DNA from: UBA5287 sp041672395
GTDB taxonomy: Bacteria; Bacteroidota; Bacteroidia; Bacteroidales; Dysgonomonadaceae
DNA length: 40,301 nucleotides
Direction of reading: 5' to 3'
Assembly: GCA_041672395.1 (NCBI GenBank)
Contig: JBAYZS010000018.1
Coordinates: 1-40,301, forward strand
Within the stretch, counting starts at the first letter, position 1; each line of letters starts with the position of its first letter. Below, one piece after another: positions 1 through 8,673 of this stretch. The notes under the pieces are model-generated. The model was not told the origin of the DNA. It worked only from the letters and a program-made list of their open reading frames with translations, and did not search any database. Position numbers and translations under genes: made by a program.

Positions 1-162
1 AGATCGACTACAGATGAATACATTCAAATGGATAATATTGATATTAAATGTTTTAACGATACTCTAAATCAAAATCCTTTTGTAATTTCCACATTGAAGC
101 ATATGGTCGATAAAAAAGAATTAGGTGATGAATTAAGAAAAAGAATAAAACATATTATGTAG
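1..162 (+). CDS. C-terminal fragment of an unidentified protein
   Basis: An open frame runs from base 1 to a TAG at 160-162 and encodes the last 53 residues of a protein whose start lies outside the window. The fragment is polar and rich in Lys, Asp and Ile, ends in a basic stretch (DELRKRIKHIM), and shows no motif I recognise. It has the same direction as cysE but is separated from it by 160 bp. No function is assigned. Confidence 0.6.
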   Translation, partial: RSTTDEYIQMDNIDIKCFNDTLNQNPFVISTLKHMVDKKELGDELRKRIKHIM

Positions 163-178
163 ATATTTGTTTTATTCA

Positions 179-186
179 TATCTTTG
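179..186 (+). promoter_or_regulatory. candidate -7 element upstream of cysE
   Basis: TATCTTTG matches the Bacteroidetes -7 consensus TAnnTTTG. No TTG-type -33 element stands at the usual spacing of about 19-21 bp. A start just downstream would give a leader of roughly 130 nt before cysE, which includes two copies of a GTTGTTGCT unit at 231-248. Weak on its own. Confidence 0.3.
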
Positions 187-322
187 TTGCCACACAAAAA
201 ATGAAATGGTAAATTCTTTCTTAAATATATGTTGTTGCTGTTGTTGCTGATCTCCTCGATTTGCGATTAACAATCATATTGTTTTAAACAACATTTTTTC
301 ACTATTTCAAAATCCCCCTTTT

Positions 323-1144
323 ATGAATAAGAATATAATTGATCTTATAGAAAAGTTCAATTCTCAAACGGTTCACGTTCCAATTGATAAATATAAATTG
401 GAGCAAGTTGTTGACATTCTTTTTGCCCAACTATTCCCGATTTGCGAAAGTCCTGATCATGGGAAAATGCATAAAAATCTAGTAGAAGTTGCGAAAATAT
501 TGTTCAAGAATATAAGTAATATTACTAATAAAGAATTTGCTAATAAAACACTTATGTCATTTTTCGAACAATTTCCAATAATCCAACAACAGCTATATGA
601 AGATGCTCAATGTTATCTGGATAACGATCCAGCAGCAAAAAGTCTGGATGAAGTTGTTTTAACTTATCCGGGGTTTTATGCTTTATGTATATATAGATTA
701 GCAAACATTTTGCACCAATTAGGTGTTCCACTTATTCCAAGGTTATTTACAGAACATGTTCATTCTAAGGTAGGAATAGACATTCACCCTGCTGCAAAAA
801 TTGGAAATAAGCTTTTTATGGATCACGGAACAGGTATAGTTATTGGAGAAACTACAGTTTTAGGTAATAATGTGAAAATTTACCAGGGTGTTACTCTTGG
901 AGCATTATTAGTCGAAAAAAAACTTGCAAATGTTAAACGTCATCCAACAGTTGAAGATAATGTGGTAATTTATGCAAATGCAACTATTTTGGGTGGCGAA
1001 ACTGTAATTGGACACGATTCTACTATAGGAGGAGGTGCATGGCTTACACAAAGTGTTATTCCATTCTCACTTGTCTATAATTCTGTTGATGTGAAAATTA
1101 GAACAGTTAAGGATTTTATTCAACCCATCGATTTTAGTATATAA
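323..1144 (+). CDS. cysE: serine O-acetyltransferase
   Basis: Transfers acetyl from acetyl-CoA to L-serine, the first step of cysteine synthesis. The 273-residue protein has a helical N-terminal domain (about 1-145) followed by a left-handed beta-helix of hexapeptide repeats (about 150-255). The pair of active-site residues expected for the family is visible as Asp153 (GIDIHP) and His168 (MDHGTG), 15 residues apart as in E. coli CysE. The C-terminus ends in Ile (DFSI). A C-terminal Ile is the residue known to insert into the O-acetylserine sulfhydrylase active site in the cysteine synthase complex, and that partner is encoded 41 bp downstream. Operon with cysK inferred from spacing. Confidence 0.93.
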   Translation: MNKNIIDLIEKFNSQTVHVPIDKYKLEQVVDILFAQLFPICESPDHGKMHKNLVEVAKILFKNISNITNKEFANKTLMSFFEQFPIIQQQLYEDAQCYLDNDPAAKSLDEVVLTYPGFYALCIYRLANILHQLGVPLIPRLFTEHVHSKVGIDIHPAAKIGNKLFMDHGTGIVIGETTVLGNNVKIYQGVTLGALLVEKKLANVKRHPTVEDNVVIYANATILGGETVIGHDSTIGGGAWLTQSVIPFSLVYNSVDVKIRTVKDFIQPIDFSI

Positions 1145-1185
1145 AATATATTATTCAATATTAATTATAAAAAAGGAAACTAATT

Positions 1186-2094
1186 ATGAAATATCAAAGT
1201 ATAATAGAAGTTATTGGCAAAACGCCACATGTACAATTAAGTAGATTATTTCCGGATCATGAAGTTTGGATAAAATTGGAAAAACAAAACCCTGCTGGTA
1301 GTATCAAAGATCGTATTGCATTGGCAATGGTTGAAGATGCAGAAGAAAAAGGCTGGTTAAAACCTGGTGGTACAATTATTGAACCAACATCAGGAAATAC
1401 TGGAGTTGGATTATCTTTCGTTGGAGCAGTAAAAGGCTATAAAGTAATTATTGTGATGCCCGAGTCAATGTCTGTTGAAAGACGTAGACTGATTGCTCTT
1501 TATGGAGCTGAATTGGTGCTTACACCACGCGAAAAGGGAATGAAAGGGGCAATTGAAAAAGCAGAAGAATTGCAAAAAGAAACCGCAAACTCATGGCTTC
1601 CACAGCAATTTAAGAATGCAGCTAATCCTGCAATTCATGCAAAAACAACTGCTCAGGAAATTATTGATGATTTTCCTGAAGGATTCGACTATTTAATTTC
1701 GGGAATTGGTACAGGTGGTCATATAACAGGAGTGGGTTCAAGATTGAAAGAATCCTTTCCTTCAATTCAGGTTATTGGAGTGGAACCAACTGATTCTCCA
1801 ATCATAACTGAAGGTCGTTCAGGATCACATGCTATTCAGGGAATAGGTGCAGGGTTCATTCCTGACACACTAAATCTAAACATTCTGGATAGCGTTATCA
1901 AAATAACTAAAGAAGAAGCTTATGATTATGCCCGCCGTTTGGCAAGCGAAGAAGGTATTCTGGGAGGAATTTCTACTGGTGCATCATTAGCTGCCGTGGC
2001 AAAAAAGATTGGTGAACTTTCTAGCAACAAACGATTTATTACTTTCAATTATGATACAGGTGAAAGATATTTGTCAATAGAAGGATTGTTTTGA
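1186..2094 (+). CDS. cysK: cysteine synthase (O-acetylserine sulfhydrylase)
   Basis: PLP-dependent enzyme that replaces the acetyl group of O-acetylserine with sulfide to give cysteine. The 302-residue length fits the CysK/CysM family. Lys41 in NPAGSIKDR is the expected Schiff-base lysine, TSGNTGVGL (about 68-76) is the substrate-binding loop, and GIGTGGHITG (about 173-182) is the PLP-phosphate loop. It is the second gene of a two-gene unit with cysE and is followed by a strong hairpin terminator. CysK is preferred to CysM because of the neighbouring cysE with a C-terminal Ile, but the two isoforms are not separable with certainty by eye. Confidence 0.92.
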   Translation: MKYQSIIEVIGKTPHVQLSRLFPDHEVWIKLEKQNPAGSIKDRIALAMVEDAEEKGWLKPGGTIIEPTSGNTGVGLSFVGAVKGYKVIIVMPESMSVERRRLIALYGAELVLTPREKGMKGAIEKAEELQKETANSWLPQQFKNAANPAIHAKTTAQEIIDDFPEGFDYLISGIGTGGHITGVGSRLKESFPSIQVIGVEPTDSPIITEGRSGSHAIQGIGAGFIPDTLNLNILDSVIKITKEEAYDYARRLASEEGILGGISTGASLAAVAKKIGELSSNKRFITFNYDTGERYLSIEGLF

Positions 2095-2116
2095 TCCTTT
2101 CAAATAAATATAAAAT

Positions 2117-2156
2117 AAAACCTCTCCAACTTATTTATTGGAGAGGTTTTTATTTT
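2117..2156. terminator. bidirectional intrinsic terminator between cysK and FKBP
   Basis: A perfect inverted repeat pairs AAAACCTCTCCA (2117-2128) with TGGAGAGGTTTT (2139-2150) around a 10-nt loop. T-rich sequence follows on the plus side and the A-rich left flank supplies U residues for minus-strand transcripts. It sits between converging genes, so it can end both. Confidence 0.88.
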
Positions 2157-2171
2157 ATACTTGGATATAAA

Positions 2172-3200
2172 TTATTGTTGTACTATTTCTAATAATTCAA
2201 CTTCAAATATCAAGTTAGAGAATGGAGGAATTGTACCACGATCCTGACCGCCATAAGCTAAATCATAAGGAACATATACTTTCCATTTTGAACCAACAGG
2301 CATCAATTTAAGTGCTTCTGTCCATCCTGGAATAACTTGAGTAACACCAAAAGTAGTTGGTTCATTTCTATCGTAACTGCTATCGAAAACAGTACCGTTT
2401 ATCAATGTTCCTTTATAGTTTACTTTTACAGTATTTGAATCAGATGGAATAGGACCACGACCTTCTTTTATAATCTCGTATTGTAATCCACTTGGCAATG
2501 TAACAACGCCTTCTCTTTTAGCATTTTCAGCAAGGAATTGATCTCCTGCAGCAATTGAATCTTTAAATTGCTCTTTCAAAGTCACTTCTTGTTTTTTCAT
2601 AGCTTCTGCCTTAGCAGCTTCCATCTTTGTTTGCATATATTGATTTGCCTGTGCTTTATCAAATGCAAGTTTATCACCTTTTAATGCACCAATAAGACCT
2701 GAAAGTAATTGATTTTCATTTACTTTTTGAGTTGTATCAGCAGCAAATGCCATCTCGCTAAATTGAGGAATCATGCCGGTCTTAATTTGATTACCGATAC
2801 TTAATCCCAAGATATATGGAGTTTTTTCTTCACCACCACTCAATGATTGTTTTACACCTTTAATAAATTCATTCAATTTAGGAGCATTGACTTTATTAAT
2901 AGAGTCAATTTTTGATTGAATTGCTTCTTTTTGTTTTTGGAATTCAGGTGATGCTGTAGTGTCAACCATAAGCATTTGTAACTGATACTCCAAATCATCG
3001 GTATTTTGTAAAACACCCGATTGTTCCAAAAACTGAATCAATCCTCCTTGATCAGCTAGATTTACACCATAGGCATAAGATAAGCTATCTGTAGAATTAC
3101 TCAAAGATGCTTTTGGTGCTGATGCTCCACCATTACATGAAGTCAGTAACAAAGCACTAACAGTTAATGCACCTAGTGCACTTAAAAAATTTCTTTTCAT
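2172..3200 (-). CDS. FKBP-type peptidyl-prolyl isomerase lipoprotein
   Basis: Predicted envelope prolyl cis-trans isomerase and chaperone. The N-terminus carries a lipoprotein signal (LLTSC, lipidated Cys22). Residues about 36-240 form an FKBP_N-type alpha-helical region that contains two SYAYG/ILGLSIG-like segments, so the dimerisation domain looks duplicated or extended. Residues about 245-342 are the FKBP catalytic fold, with VKVNYKGTLINGTVFDSS, VIPGWTEALKLMPVG and a Tyr-rich active loop (YDLAYGGQ). The gene is second in a minus-strand pair, 43 bp after a paralogue. E. coli FkpA and Legionella Mip are the nearest well-known relatives. The precise clients are unknown. Confidence 0.9.
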   Translation of the reverse strand: MKRNFLSALGALTVSALLLTSCNGGASAPKASLSNSTDSLSYAYGVNLADQGGLIQFLEQSGVLQNTDDLEYQLQMLMVDTTASPEFQKQKEAIQSKIDSINKVNAPKLNEFIKGVKQSLSGGEEKTPYILGLSIGNQIKTGMIPQFSEMAFAADTTQKVNENQLLSGLIGALKGDKLAFDKAQANQYMQTKMEAAKAEAMKKQEVTLKEQFKDSIAAGDQFLAENAKREGVVTLPSGLQYEIIKEGRGPIPSDSNTVKVNYKGTLINGTVFDSSYDRNEPTTFGVTQVIPGWTEALKLMPVGSKWKVYVPYDLAYGGQDRGTIPPFSNLIFEVELLEIVQQ

Positions 3201-3243
3201 TTGTTTATAAGTTAAGAATTTAATTTGATGAATATATTTTAAT

Positions 3244-3828
3244 TTATACTATTGCTAATAATTCTACATCAAAAATTAAAGTTGAATTAGGCTCAATCAT
3301 GTTTCCGGCTCCTTGTTTGTCGTAAGCTAATTCAGAAGGAATAAATAAACGCCATTTTGAACCTTCGTTCATTAATTGTAGCGCTTCAACCCACCCTTTA
3401 ATTACCTGGTTTACACCAAAAACAGCTGGTTGCCCACGCTGTATTGAACTATCAAAAACTGTCCCATTAATAAGTGTTCCATGATAATGACAGCGTACTT
3501 CATCTGTATACTTTGGCATTTTTCCATCACCTTCTTTTAAGATTTCGTACTGTAATCCACTTTGAAGTTCATACACTTCAGGTCTTTTTTTATTCTCAGC
3601 TAAAAAAACCTTACCTTCGTCAATATTCTTGTTTTGCATTTCATTCTGTTTTTTGGTAAAAAAATCTTCAATCAATTGATTAGCTTCATTTGGTGTAAGT
3701 GAAGTTGTTGTATTATTCATTGTATCTGTAAAACCTTTCACAAACGACTCTGTTTCAAGATCATTGATGCCGGAATTTAATAGATTTACAGCCATATTCA
3801 TGCCTAATGCATAGCTCAATTTATTCAT
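3244..3828 (-). CDS. FKBP-type peptidyl-prolyl isomerase without signal peptide
   Basis: A 194-residue paralogue of the downstream lipoprotein. It starts directly at the FKBP_N-like helix (KLSYALGMNMAVNLL) with no signal peptide or lipobox, so it is probably cytoplasmic. The C-terminal FKBP domain (about 95-194) keeps the characteristic segments HYHGTLINGTVFDSS, VIKGWVEALQLMNEG and FIPSELAYDKQ. It is the first gene of a minus-strand pair and is divergent from the sirtuin gene across a 159-bp spacer. Catalytic activity is inferred from the conserved FKBP core. A role in protein folding is likely, and a specific partner cannot be named. Confidence 0.88.
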   Translation of the reverse strand: MNKLSYALGMNMAVNLLNSGINDLETESFVKGFTDTMNNTTTSLTPNEANQLIEDFFTKKQNEMQNKNIDEGKVFLAENKKRPEVYELQSGLQYEILKEGDGKMPKYTDEVRCHYHGTLINGTVFDSSIQRGQPAVFGVNQVIKGWVEALQLMNEGSKWRLFIPSELAYDKQGAGNMIEPNSTLIFDVELLAIV

Positions 3829-3889
3829 ATTTCTTTTTTATTTTAAACGGAGAACCATTATATCTTTACCGCTTAGATTATTAAAGCTA

Positions 3890-3897
3890 CAAAATTA
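3890..3897 (-). promoter_or_regulatory. candidate -7 element for the FKBP pair
   Basis: Read on the minus strand this is TAATTTTG, a match to TAnnTTTG, placed about 60 bp upstream of the first FKBP start codon. I could not see a well-spaced -33 element. Confidence 0.3.
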
Positions 3898-3939
3898 GTA
3901 TTTAAAAGTGAATAATTCGTTTTTTGAAGGATAAAAAAC

Positions 3940-3947
3940 TATATTTG
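3940..3947 (+). promoter_or_regulatory. candidate -7 element for the sirtuin gene
   Basis: TATATTTG matches the Bacteroidetes -7 consensus TAnnTTTG and lies 40 bp before the sirtuin ATG. A TTTTTG stands upstream (3921-3926) but only 13 bp away, closer than the usual spacing. Confidence 0.4.
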
Positions 3948-3987
3948 TCATAATAAAACTCAGTAAGGTTTAAGAGATAATAAAACT

Positions 3988-4683
3988 ATGAGAAAGAAAA
4001 TTGCAGTATTAACAGGTGCAGGTATGAGTGCTGAAAGTGGCATCTCAACTTTCAGAGATTCAGGAGGATTGTGGGAACAATATCCGGTGGAGAAAGTAGC
4101 CACACCTGAAGGTTTTGCAGCTGATCCCGAGCTTGTTATTAATTTTTATAATGTAAGACGAAAAGAATTACTCAATACGAAGCCTAATCAGGGACATATT
4201 GGCCTTGCAGAAATGGAAAAAGACTTTGAAATGAATATAATAACTCAAAATATTGATAATCTTCATGAACGTGCGGGTAGTAAAAATGTAATTCACTTAC
4301 ATGGAGAACTCATGAAAGTCAGATCTACAAGATATCCTGAATTAATATATGAATTATCGCCGGAACATCCTGATATTAAATTAGGTGATTTATGTGAAGA
4401 AGGTTTTCAACTTCGCCCACATATTGTTTGGTTTGGAGAAGCCGTTCCAATGTTGAGCAAAGCTGCAAAACTTGCAAATGAAGCCGATATTTTTGTAATT
4501 ATAGGAACATCAATGAATGTTTATCCTGCTGCTGGTCTATTGGATTACGTAAACGCTAACATTCCTGTATATCTTATCGATCCAAAAGAGGTTAGAACAA
4601 ACAGAAGAAATATAAATATAATTCGTATGGGAGCATCTGAAGGTGTAAGAGAACTTCGCCGATTACTTTCAGAAATTGAATGA
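3988..4683 (+). CDS. cobB: Sir2-family NAD-dependent protein deacylase, class III-like
   Basis: Removes acyl groups from protein lysines using NAD+. The 231 residues include the NAD-binding GAGMSAESGISTFRD (10-24), TQNIDNLH (86-93), the catalytic His105 in HLHGE, and WFGEAVP (148-154). Tyr54 and Arg57 in FYNVRR match the YxxR signature of class III sirtuins (SIRT5/CobB), which prefer succinyl- and malonyl-lysine. The small zinc module is altered: where CobB-type proteins carry four Cys ligands, residues 110-145 hold only one Cys (Cys136), and it is the only Cys in the protein. Metal-independent folding is therefore inferred. Monocistronic by layout. Confidence 0.9.
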   Translation: MRKKIAVLTGAGMSAESGISTFRDSGGLWEQYPVEKVATPEGFAADPELVINFYNVRRKELLNTKPNQGHIGLAEMEKDFEMNIITQNIDNLHERAGSKNVIHLHGELMKVRSTRYPELIYELSPEHPDIKLGDLCEEGFQLRPHIVWFGEAVPMLSKAAKLANEADIFVIIGTSMNVYPAAGLLDYVNANIPVYLIDPKEVRTNRRNINIIRMGASEGVRELRRLLSEIE

Positions 4684-4734
4684 CCGAAACGAATTGATTG
4701 AAGACTGTTTATTTACTCTTCTTTATATTTTTAT

Positions 4735-4742
4735 TATCTTTG
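4735..4742 (+). promoter_or_regulatory. candidate -7 element of mutS-tdk
   Basis: TATCTTTG matches TAnnTTTG and lies 21 bp before the GTG start of mutS, implying a very short leader. This placement supports the GTG start over the in-frame ATG codons further in. No convincing -33 element. Confidence 0.45.
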
Positions 4743-4763
4743 TTATCCAAAAAATAATATCTT

Positions 4764-7379
4764 GTGAGTAAAAAGCAAGTCGAAACCCCAATGATGAAAC
4801 AGTTCTACGAAATAAAAGAACAGCATCCCGATGCTATTCTTTTATTTCGTGTAGGTGATTTTTACGAGACATACGCTGATGATGCTGTAGAAGCTGCTGA
4901 TATATTGGGTATTACCCTAACGCGGAGATCAAGCACAACACCTAACGCCGTAGAAATGGCCGGTTTTCCACATCATGCATTGGATACCTACCTACCAAAA
5001 CTTGTTAGAGCTGGAAAACGAGTAGCGATTTGTGATCAACTTGAAGATCCAAAAACGACTAAAGCCCTGGTCAAAAGAGGTATAACTGAAGTTGTTACCC
5101 CAGGTATTTCAATAGATGATAGTATGCTGAACCACAAAGAAAACAATTTTCTTTGTGCTGTTCAATCACCTAACAACAAGATATTTGGAATATCATTTCT
5201 TGACATATCAACCGGTGAATTTTTGACAACTGAAGGGAATCGTGACGAGATAGACAAACTTATTTCTAACTTTTCACCTAAGGAAATTTTAATTGAACGA
5301 GGGAACAAAAAGAATTTCGAAGAAAACTTCGGTTCACATTATTTCCTTTTCGAGTTAGAGGATTGGATATTTACTGAAGACACCGCAAAAAGTAGACTCT
5401 TAAAGCATTTCAACACAAAAAACCTAAAAGGATTCGGAGTTGAAACTTTATCTCAAGGAATTATAGCATCCGGAGCAATTCTGCACTATCTTGATATAAC
5501 GCAACACAATCAACTCAATCATATTATTTCATTGGTTCGAATTGAGGAAGAAAGATATGTACGTTTAGATAAATTCACTGTTCGAAGTCTAGAAGTGCTT
5601 GCACCAATGAATGATGGTGGAAAAAGTTTACTCGACATTATCGATAAAACAGAGTCCCCAATGGGATCACGTTTACTTCGCAGATGGGTAGTTTTTCCAT
5701 TAAAAGATATCAAACCAATACAAAACAGGCTTGATATAGTAGAAAACTTTTTTCGAAACCCAGACTTAAAAAATATGCTCATTGAGCAACTTTCTCAAAT
5801 CGGTGATTTGGAGCGGTTGATTTCAAAAGCTGCTGTTGGAAGAATAAGTCCACGCGAAATCGTACAATTGAAAATTGCTCTAAATGCTATTGAGCCAATT
5901 AAAGAAGCATTTTTTCAATCTGATAATTCGAGTTTGAAAGAGATGAGTGAGAAGTTGAATCCCTGTCCTATTATTAGAAACAGAATTGAAAAAGAAATAG
6001 TACCCAATCCACCTTCTATGCAAAATAAAGGAGGATATATTCGTAATGGCGTAAGCGCAGAATTGGACGAACTGAGATATATTTCACATTCAGGTAAAAA
6101 CTATTTGTTGAAAATGCAACAAAAAGAAAGTGAGCGGACAGGAATCCCTTCTTTAAAGATTGGTTTCAACAATGTTTTTGGATATTATATTGAAGTCAGA
6201 CATTCGCATAAAGATAAAGTTCCGGAAGATTGGATTCGCAAACAAACATTAGTAAATGCCGAACGATATATAACAGAAGAGTTAAAGGAATACGAAGAAA
6301 AGATATTAGGTGCAGAAGAAAGGATATTGGCACTTGAAGCCCAGTTATACAATTCTTTAGTAGATAGCCTTATTGAATATATTCCTATCATTCAAATAAA
6401 TGCAAACATAATTGCACAAGCAGATTGTTTGCTATCATTTGCCAAAGTATCGGAATCCAATATGTATATCCGACCGCAAATAAACGACTCAGACATAATT
6501 GATATTAAAAACGGCCGACATCCTGTCATCGAAAAACAGTTGCCGCCAGATGAGTCATACATTCCAAATAATATTTATCTGGATAGTGAATCACAGCAGA
6601 TAATCATTATTACAGGTCCAAATATGGCAGGTAAATCGGCCTTACTAAGACAAACTGCTCTCATTGTTATTCTGACACAAATTGGCTGTTTTGTTCCTGC
6701 AGAATCAGCAAAAATAGGTCTCGTTGATAAAATTTTTACTCGTGTTGGCGCATCCGATAATATTTCAATGGGCGAGTCTACATTTATGGTAGAAATGAAT
6801 GAGGCAGCCAACATTCTCAATAACATATCACAGAAAAGTCTTGTACTTTTTGATGAATTAGGACGCGGGACAAGCACTTACGATGGAATATCTATTGCAT
6901 GGGCAATTGTTGAATACCTTCATGAGCATCCAAAATCGCATGCCAGAACACTTTTTGCCACTCACTATCATGAGTTAAACGAAATGGAAAAGTCATTTAA
7001 ACGCATAAAGAACTACAATGTTTCAGTTAAAGAAATCGACAATAAAGTCATCTTTATCAGAAAGTTAGTTCCCGGTGGCAGTGAGCATAGTTTTGGTATC
7101 CATGTAGCCAAAATGGCAGGAATGCCAAAAAGTATTACGCAGCGAGCCGAAGTAATATTGAAACAGATGGAAGAGAACAACAGAAAAGGCAACATTAAGA
7201 AGCCAATCGGAGAAATGATTGAGAAGCGTGAAGGATTTCAATTAAGTTTTTTCAAACTTGATGATCCTGTTCTCAGTCAGGTACGAGATGAAATTCTTAA
7301 TTTGGATGTAAACAATTTAACACCACTTGATGCACTTAATAAATTAAACGAAATAAAGAAAATAGTCAAAGGAAAGTAA
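4764..7379 (+). CDS. mutS: DNA mismatch repair protein MutS
   Basis: Recognises mismatches and short loops in newly replicated DNA and signals to MutL. The 871-residue protein has the mismatch-wedge motif GDFYETY (Phe33-Tyr-Glu35), connector, lever and clamp regions, and a C-terminal ABC-type ATPase with Walker A GPNMAGKS (618-625), the DELGRGTST signature/Walker B stretch, and FATHYHEL. The start is GTG at 4764. It is chosen because homologues carry a short KETP-like extension before the MKQFYEIK segment and because the candidate promoter lies just upstream. It overlaps nothing, but its stop lies 1 bp before tdk, so the two are very likely co-transcribed. Confidence 0.96.
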   Translation: MSKKQVETPMMKQFYEIKEQHPDAILLFRVGDFYETYADDAVEAADILGITLTRRSSTTPNAVEMAGFPHHALDTYLPKLVRAGKRVAICDQLEDPKTTKALVKRGITEVVTPGISIDDSMLNHKENNFLCAVQSPNNKIFGISFLDISTGEFLTTEGNRDEIDKLISNFSPKEILIERGNKKNFEENFGSHYFLFELEDWIFTEDTAKSRLLKHFNTKNLKGFGVETLSQGIIASGAILHYLDITQHNQLNHIISLVRIEEERYVRLDKFTVRSLEVLAPMNDGGKSLLDIIDKTESPMGSRLLRRWVVFPLKDIKPIQNRLDIVENFFRNPDLKNMLIEQLSQIGDLERLISKAAVGRISPREIVQLKIALNAIEPIKEAFFQSDNSSLKEMSEKLNPCPIIRNRIEKEIVPNPPSMQNKGGYIRNGVSAELDELRYISHSGKNYLLKMQQKESERTGIPSLKIGFNNVFGYYIEVRHSHKDKVPEDWIRKQTLVNAERYITEELKEYEEKILGAEERILALEAQLYNSLVDSLIEYIPIIQINANIIAQADCLLSFAKVSESNMYIRPQINDSDIIDIKNGRHPVIEKQLPPDESYIPNNIYLDSESQQIIIITGPNMAGKSALLRQTALIVILTQIGCFVPAESAKIGLVDKIFTRVGASDNISMGESTFMVEMNEAANILNNISQKSLVLFDELGRGTSTYDGISIAWAIVEYLHEHPKSHARTLFATHYHELNEMEKSFKRIKNYNVSVKEIDNKVIFIRKLVPGGSEHSFGIHVAKMAGMPKSITQRAEVILKQMEENNRKGNIKKPIGEMIEKREGFQLSFFKLDDPVLSQVRDEILNLDVNNLTPLDALNKLNEIKKIVKGK

Positions 7380-7380
7380 C

Positions 7381-7962
7381 ATGATATTTGAAGAAGACAA
7401 TCTTAATGAAACCAGGACCACAGGTCATATAGAAGTGATTTGCGGTTCAATGTTTTCAGGTAAAACCGAAGAGCTACTGCGAAGACTTCGCAGGGCTAAA
7501 ATTGCAAATCAATCTGTAGAAATATTCAAACCATCAATAGACGTACGTTACTCGGAAGAAGAGGTTGTTTCACATGACAAAAACTCCATACAATCCACTC
7601 CTGTAGAGCATTCCAGTAATATATTATTATTATCATCCGAATCTCAAGTGGTGGGAATTGACGAGGCCCAATTCTTTGATGAAGGATTAGTCGATGTATG
7701 TCAACAATTAGCAGATCAAGGAATACGAGTAATAGTTGCAGGTCTTGATATGGATTTCAAACGAAATCCATTCGGCCCTATGCCTGCATTATGTGCTATA
7801 GCAGAAGATGTTACCAAAGTGCATGCAATCTGTGTTAAATGTGGAAGACTTGCAAACTATTCAGATAGAATAGTAGAAAATGACAAGCAAGTGATGCTTG
7901 GAGAACTGCAGGAATACCAACCATTATGCAGAAACTGTTATAAAAACAGACATTTAATCTGA
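7381..7962 (+). CDS. tdk: thymidine kinase
   Basis: Phosphorylates thymidine to dTMP in the salvage pathway. This is the type II (TK1-like) enzyme of 193 residues. Walker A is GSMFSGKT (22-29), Glu95 in DEAQFFD is the expected catalytic base, and the structural zinc is held by Cys151/Cys154 and Cys183/Cys186. It starts 1 bp after the mutS stop codon, so translation is probably coupled. Together with thyA elsewhere in the window it covers both salvage and de novo dTMP supply. Confidence 0.95.
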   Translation: MIFEEDNLNETRTTGHIEVICGSMFSGKTEELLRRLRRAKIANQSVEIFKPSIDVRYSEEEVVSHDKNSIQSTPVEHSSNILLLSSESQVVGIDEAQFFDEGLVDVCQQLADQGIRVIVAGLDMDFKRNPFGPMPALCAIAEDVTKVHAICVKCGRLANYSDRIVENDKQVMLGELQEYQPLCRNCYKNRHLI

Positions 7963-8106
7963 ACTTTTTCATAAAAAACAATCAAAGAAATATAATTGTT
8001 ATAAACAAAAAAGGGATAAATACGTTTAACTTATATTATTCAGGTGCAAAATTGAATAATCGAAAATATCAAAGTCTGAAATATTATTAATTAAAACTAT
8101 TGATTT

Positions 8107-8574
8107 ATGAAACTAAAAAAACTTTTAATTGGCAGTTTACTAATCTTTGCTGTCGCAACAACGCTAAACGCACAAAGTTATAATTCGGCTTTTGGTGTGA
8201 GATTAGGTTATGATAATGGTTTAACTTACAAACACTTCTTTGCACCGGCAAGTGCAGGTGAGTTTATTCTATCTGCCTCTCCTCATTACTTTCAATTAAC
8301 TGGTCTTTATGAATATCAGCAACCCGTTCCGGGTGCGCCAAATTTAGATTGGTATTTAGGTCTTGGAGCACATATTGGTGGATTGTACAAAGATCACGAT
8401 TATGACAATGGATTATTATTGGGGGCAGATTTAATTGCTGGTTTGGAATATGCGTTTCCAAGAGCACCTTTTGCCGCTTCTTTAGACTGGAAACCATCTT
8501 TTAATTTCGCTAATAACTACCATGATAACTGGTTTTATGGTTTAGCATTAAGTTTGCGATATACATTCGATTAA
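8107..8574 (+). CDS. small outer-membrane beta-barrel-like protein
   Basis: A 155-residue secreted protein of unknown function. A signal peptide is clear (positively charged start, hydrophobic core, cleavage near LNAQ-S, about residue 23). The mature part alternates aromatic and glycine residues in short amphipathic strands (AFGVRLGYDNGL, LDWYLGLGAHIGG, FYGLALSLRYTF) and ends in an aromatic residue before Asp, as expected of a small porin-like barrel. It has no recognisable enzyme motif. It stands alone between tdk (144 bp upstream) and the helicase, with its own terminator. Confidence 0.75.
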   Translation: MKLKKLLIGSLLIFAVATTLNAQSYNSAFGVRLGYDNGLTYKHFFAPASAGEFILSASPHYFQLTGLYEYQQPVPGAPNLDWYLGLGAHIGGLYKDHDYDNGLLLGADLIAGLEYAFPRAPFAASLDWKPSFNFANNYHDNWFYGLALSLRYTFD

Positions 8575-8599
8575 AACAGTTTATTAAAAAAAAGTATAT

Positions 8600-8632
8600 G
8601 AAAAACCGTCCTCAAATGAGAACGGTTTTTAT
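8600..8632 (+). terminator. intrinsic terminator after the barrel protein gene
   Basis: An inverted repeat of AAAACCGT-C-CTC with GAG-A-ACGGTTTT (about 8602-8630) has a 4-nt AT-rich loop and ends in a T run. It lies 25-30 bp past the stop codon of the barrel protein gene. Confidence 0.82.
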
Positions 8633-8650
8633 TTTGTGCTTTGTTTTTCG

Positions 8651-8658
8651 TACTTTTG
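8651..8658 (+). promoter_or_regulatory. candidate -7 element of the UvrD/PcrA helicase gene
   Basis: TACTTTTG matches TAnnTTTG and sits 15 bp before the helicase ATG, just after the preceding terminator. TTTG at 8633-8636 is a possible -33 box, but the 14-bp gap is shorter than usual. The implied leader is only a few nucleotides. Confidence 0.45.
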
Positions 8659-8673
8659 TATTGCATATAGAAT

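Noticed and set aside
231..249. Short GTTGTTGCT tandem before cysE as a regulatory or phase-variable repeat
   Set aside because: Only two 9-bp units, not at a start codon or between promoter elements, so no basis for phase variation.
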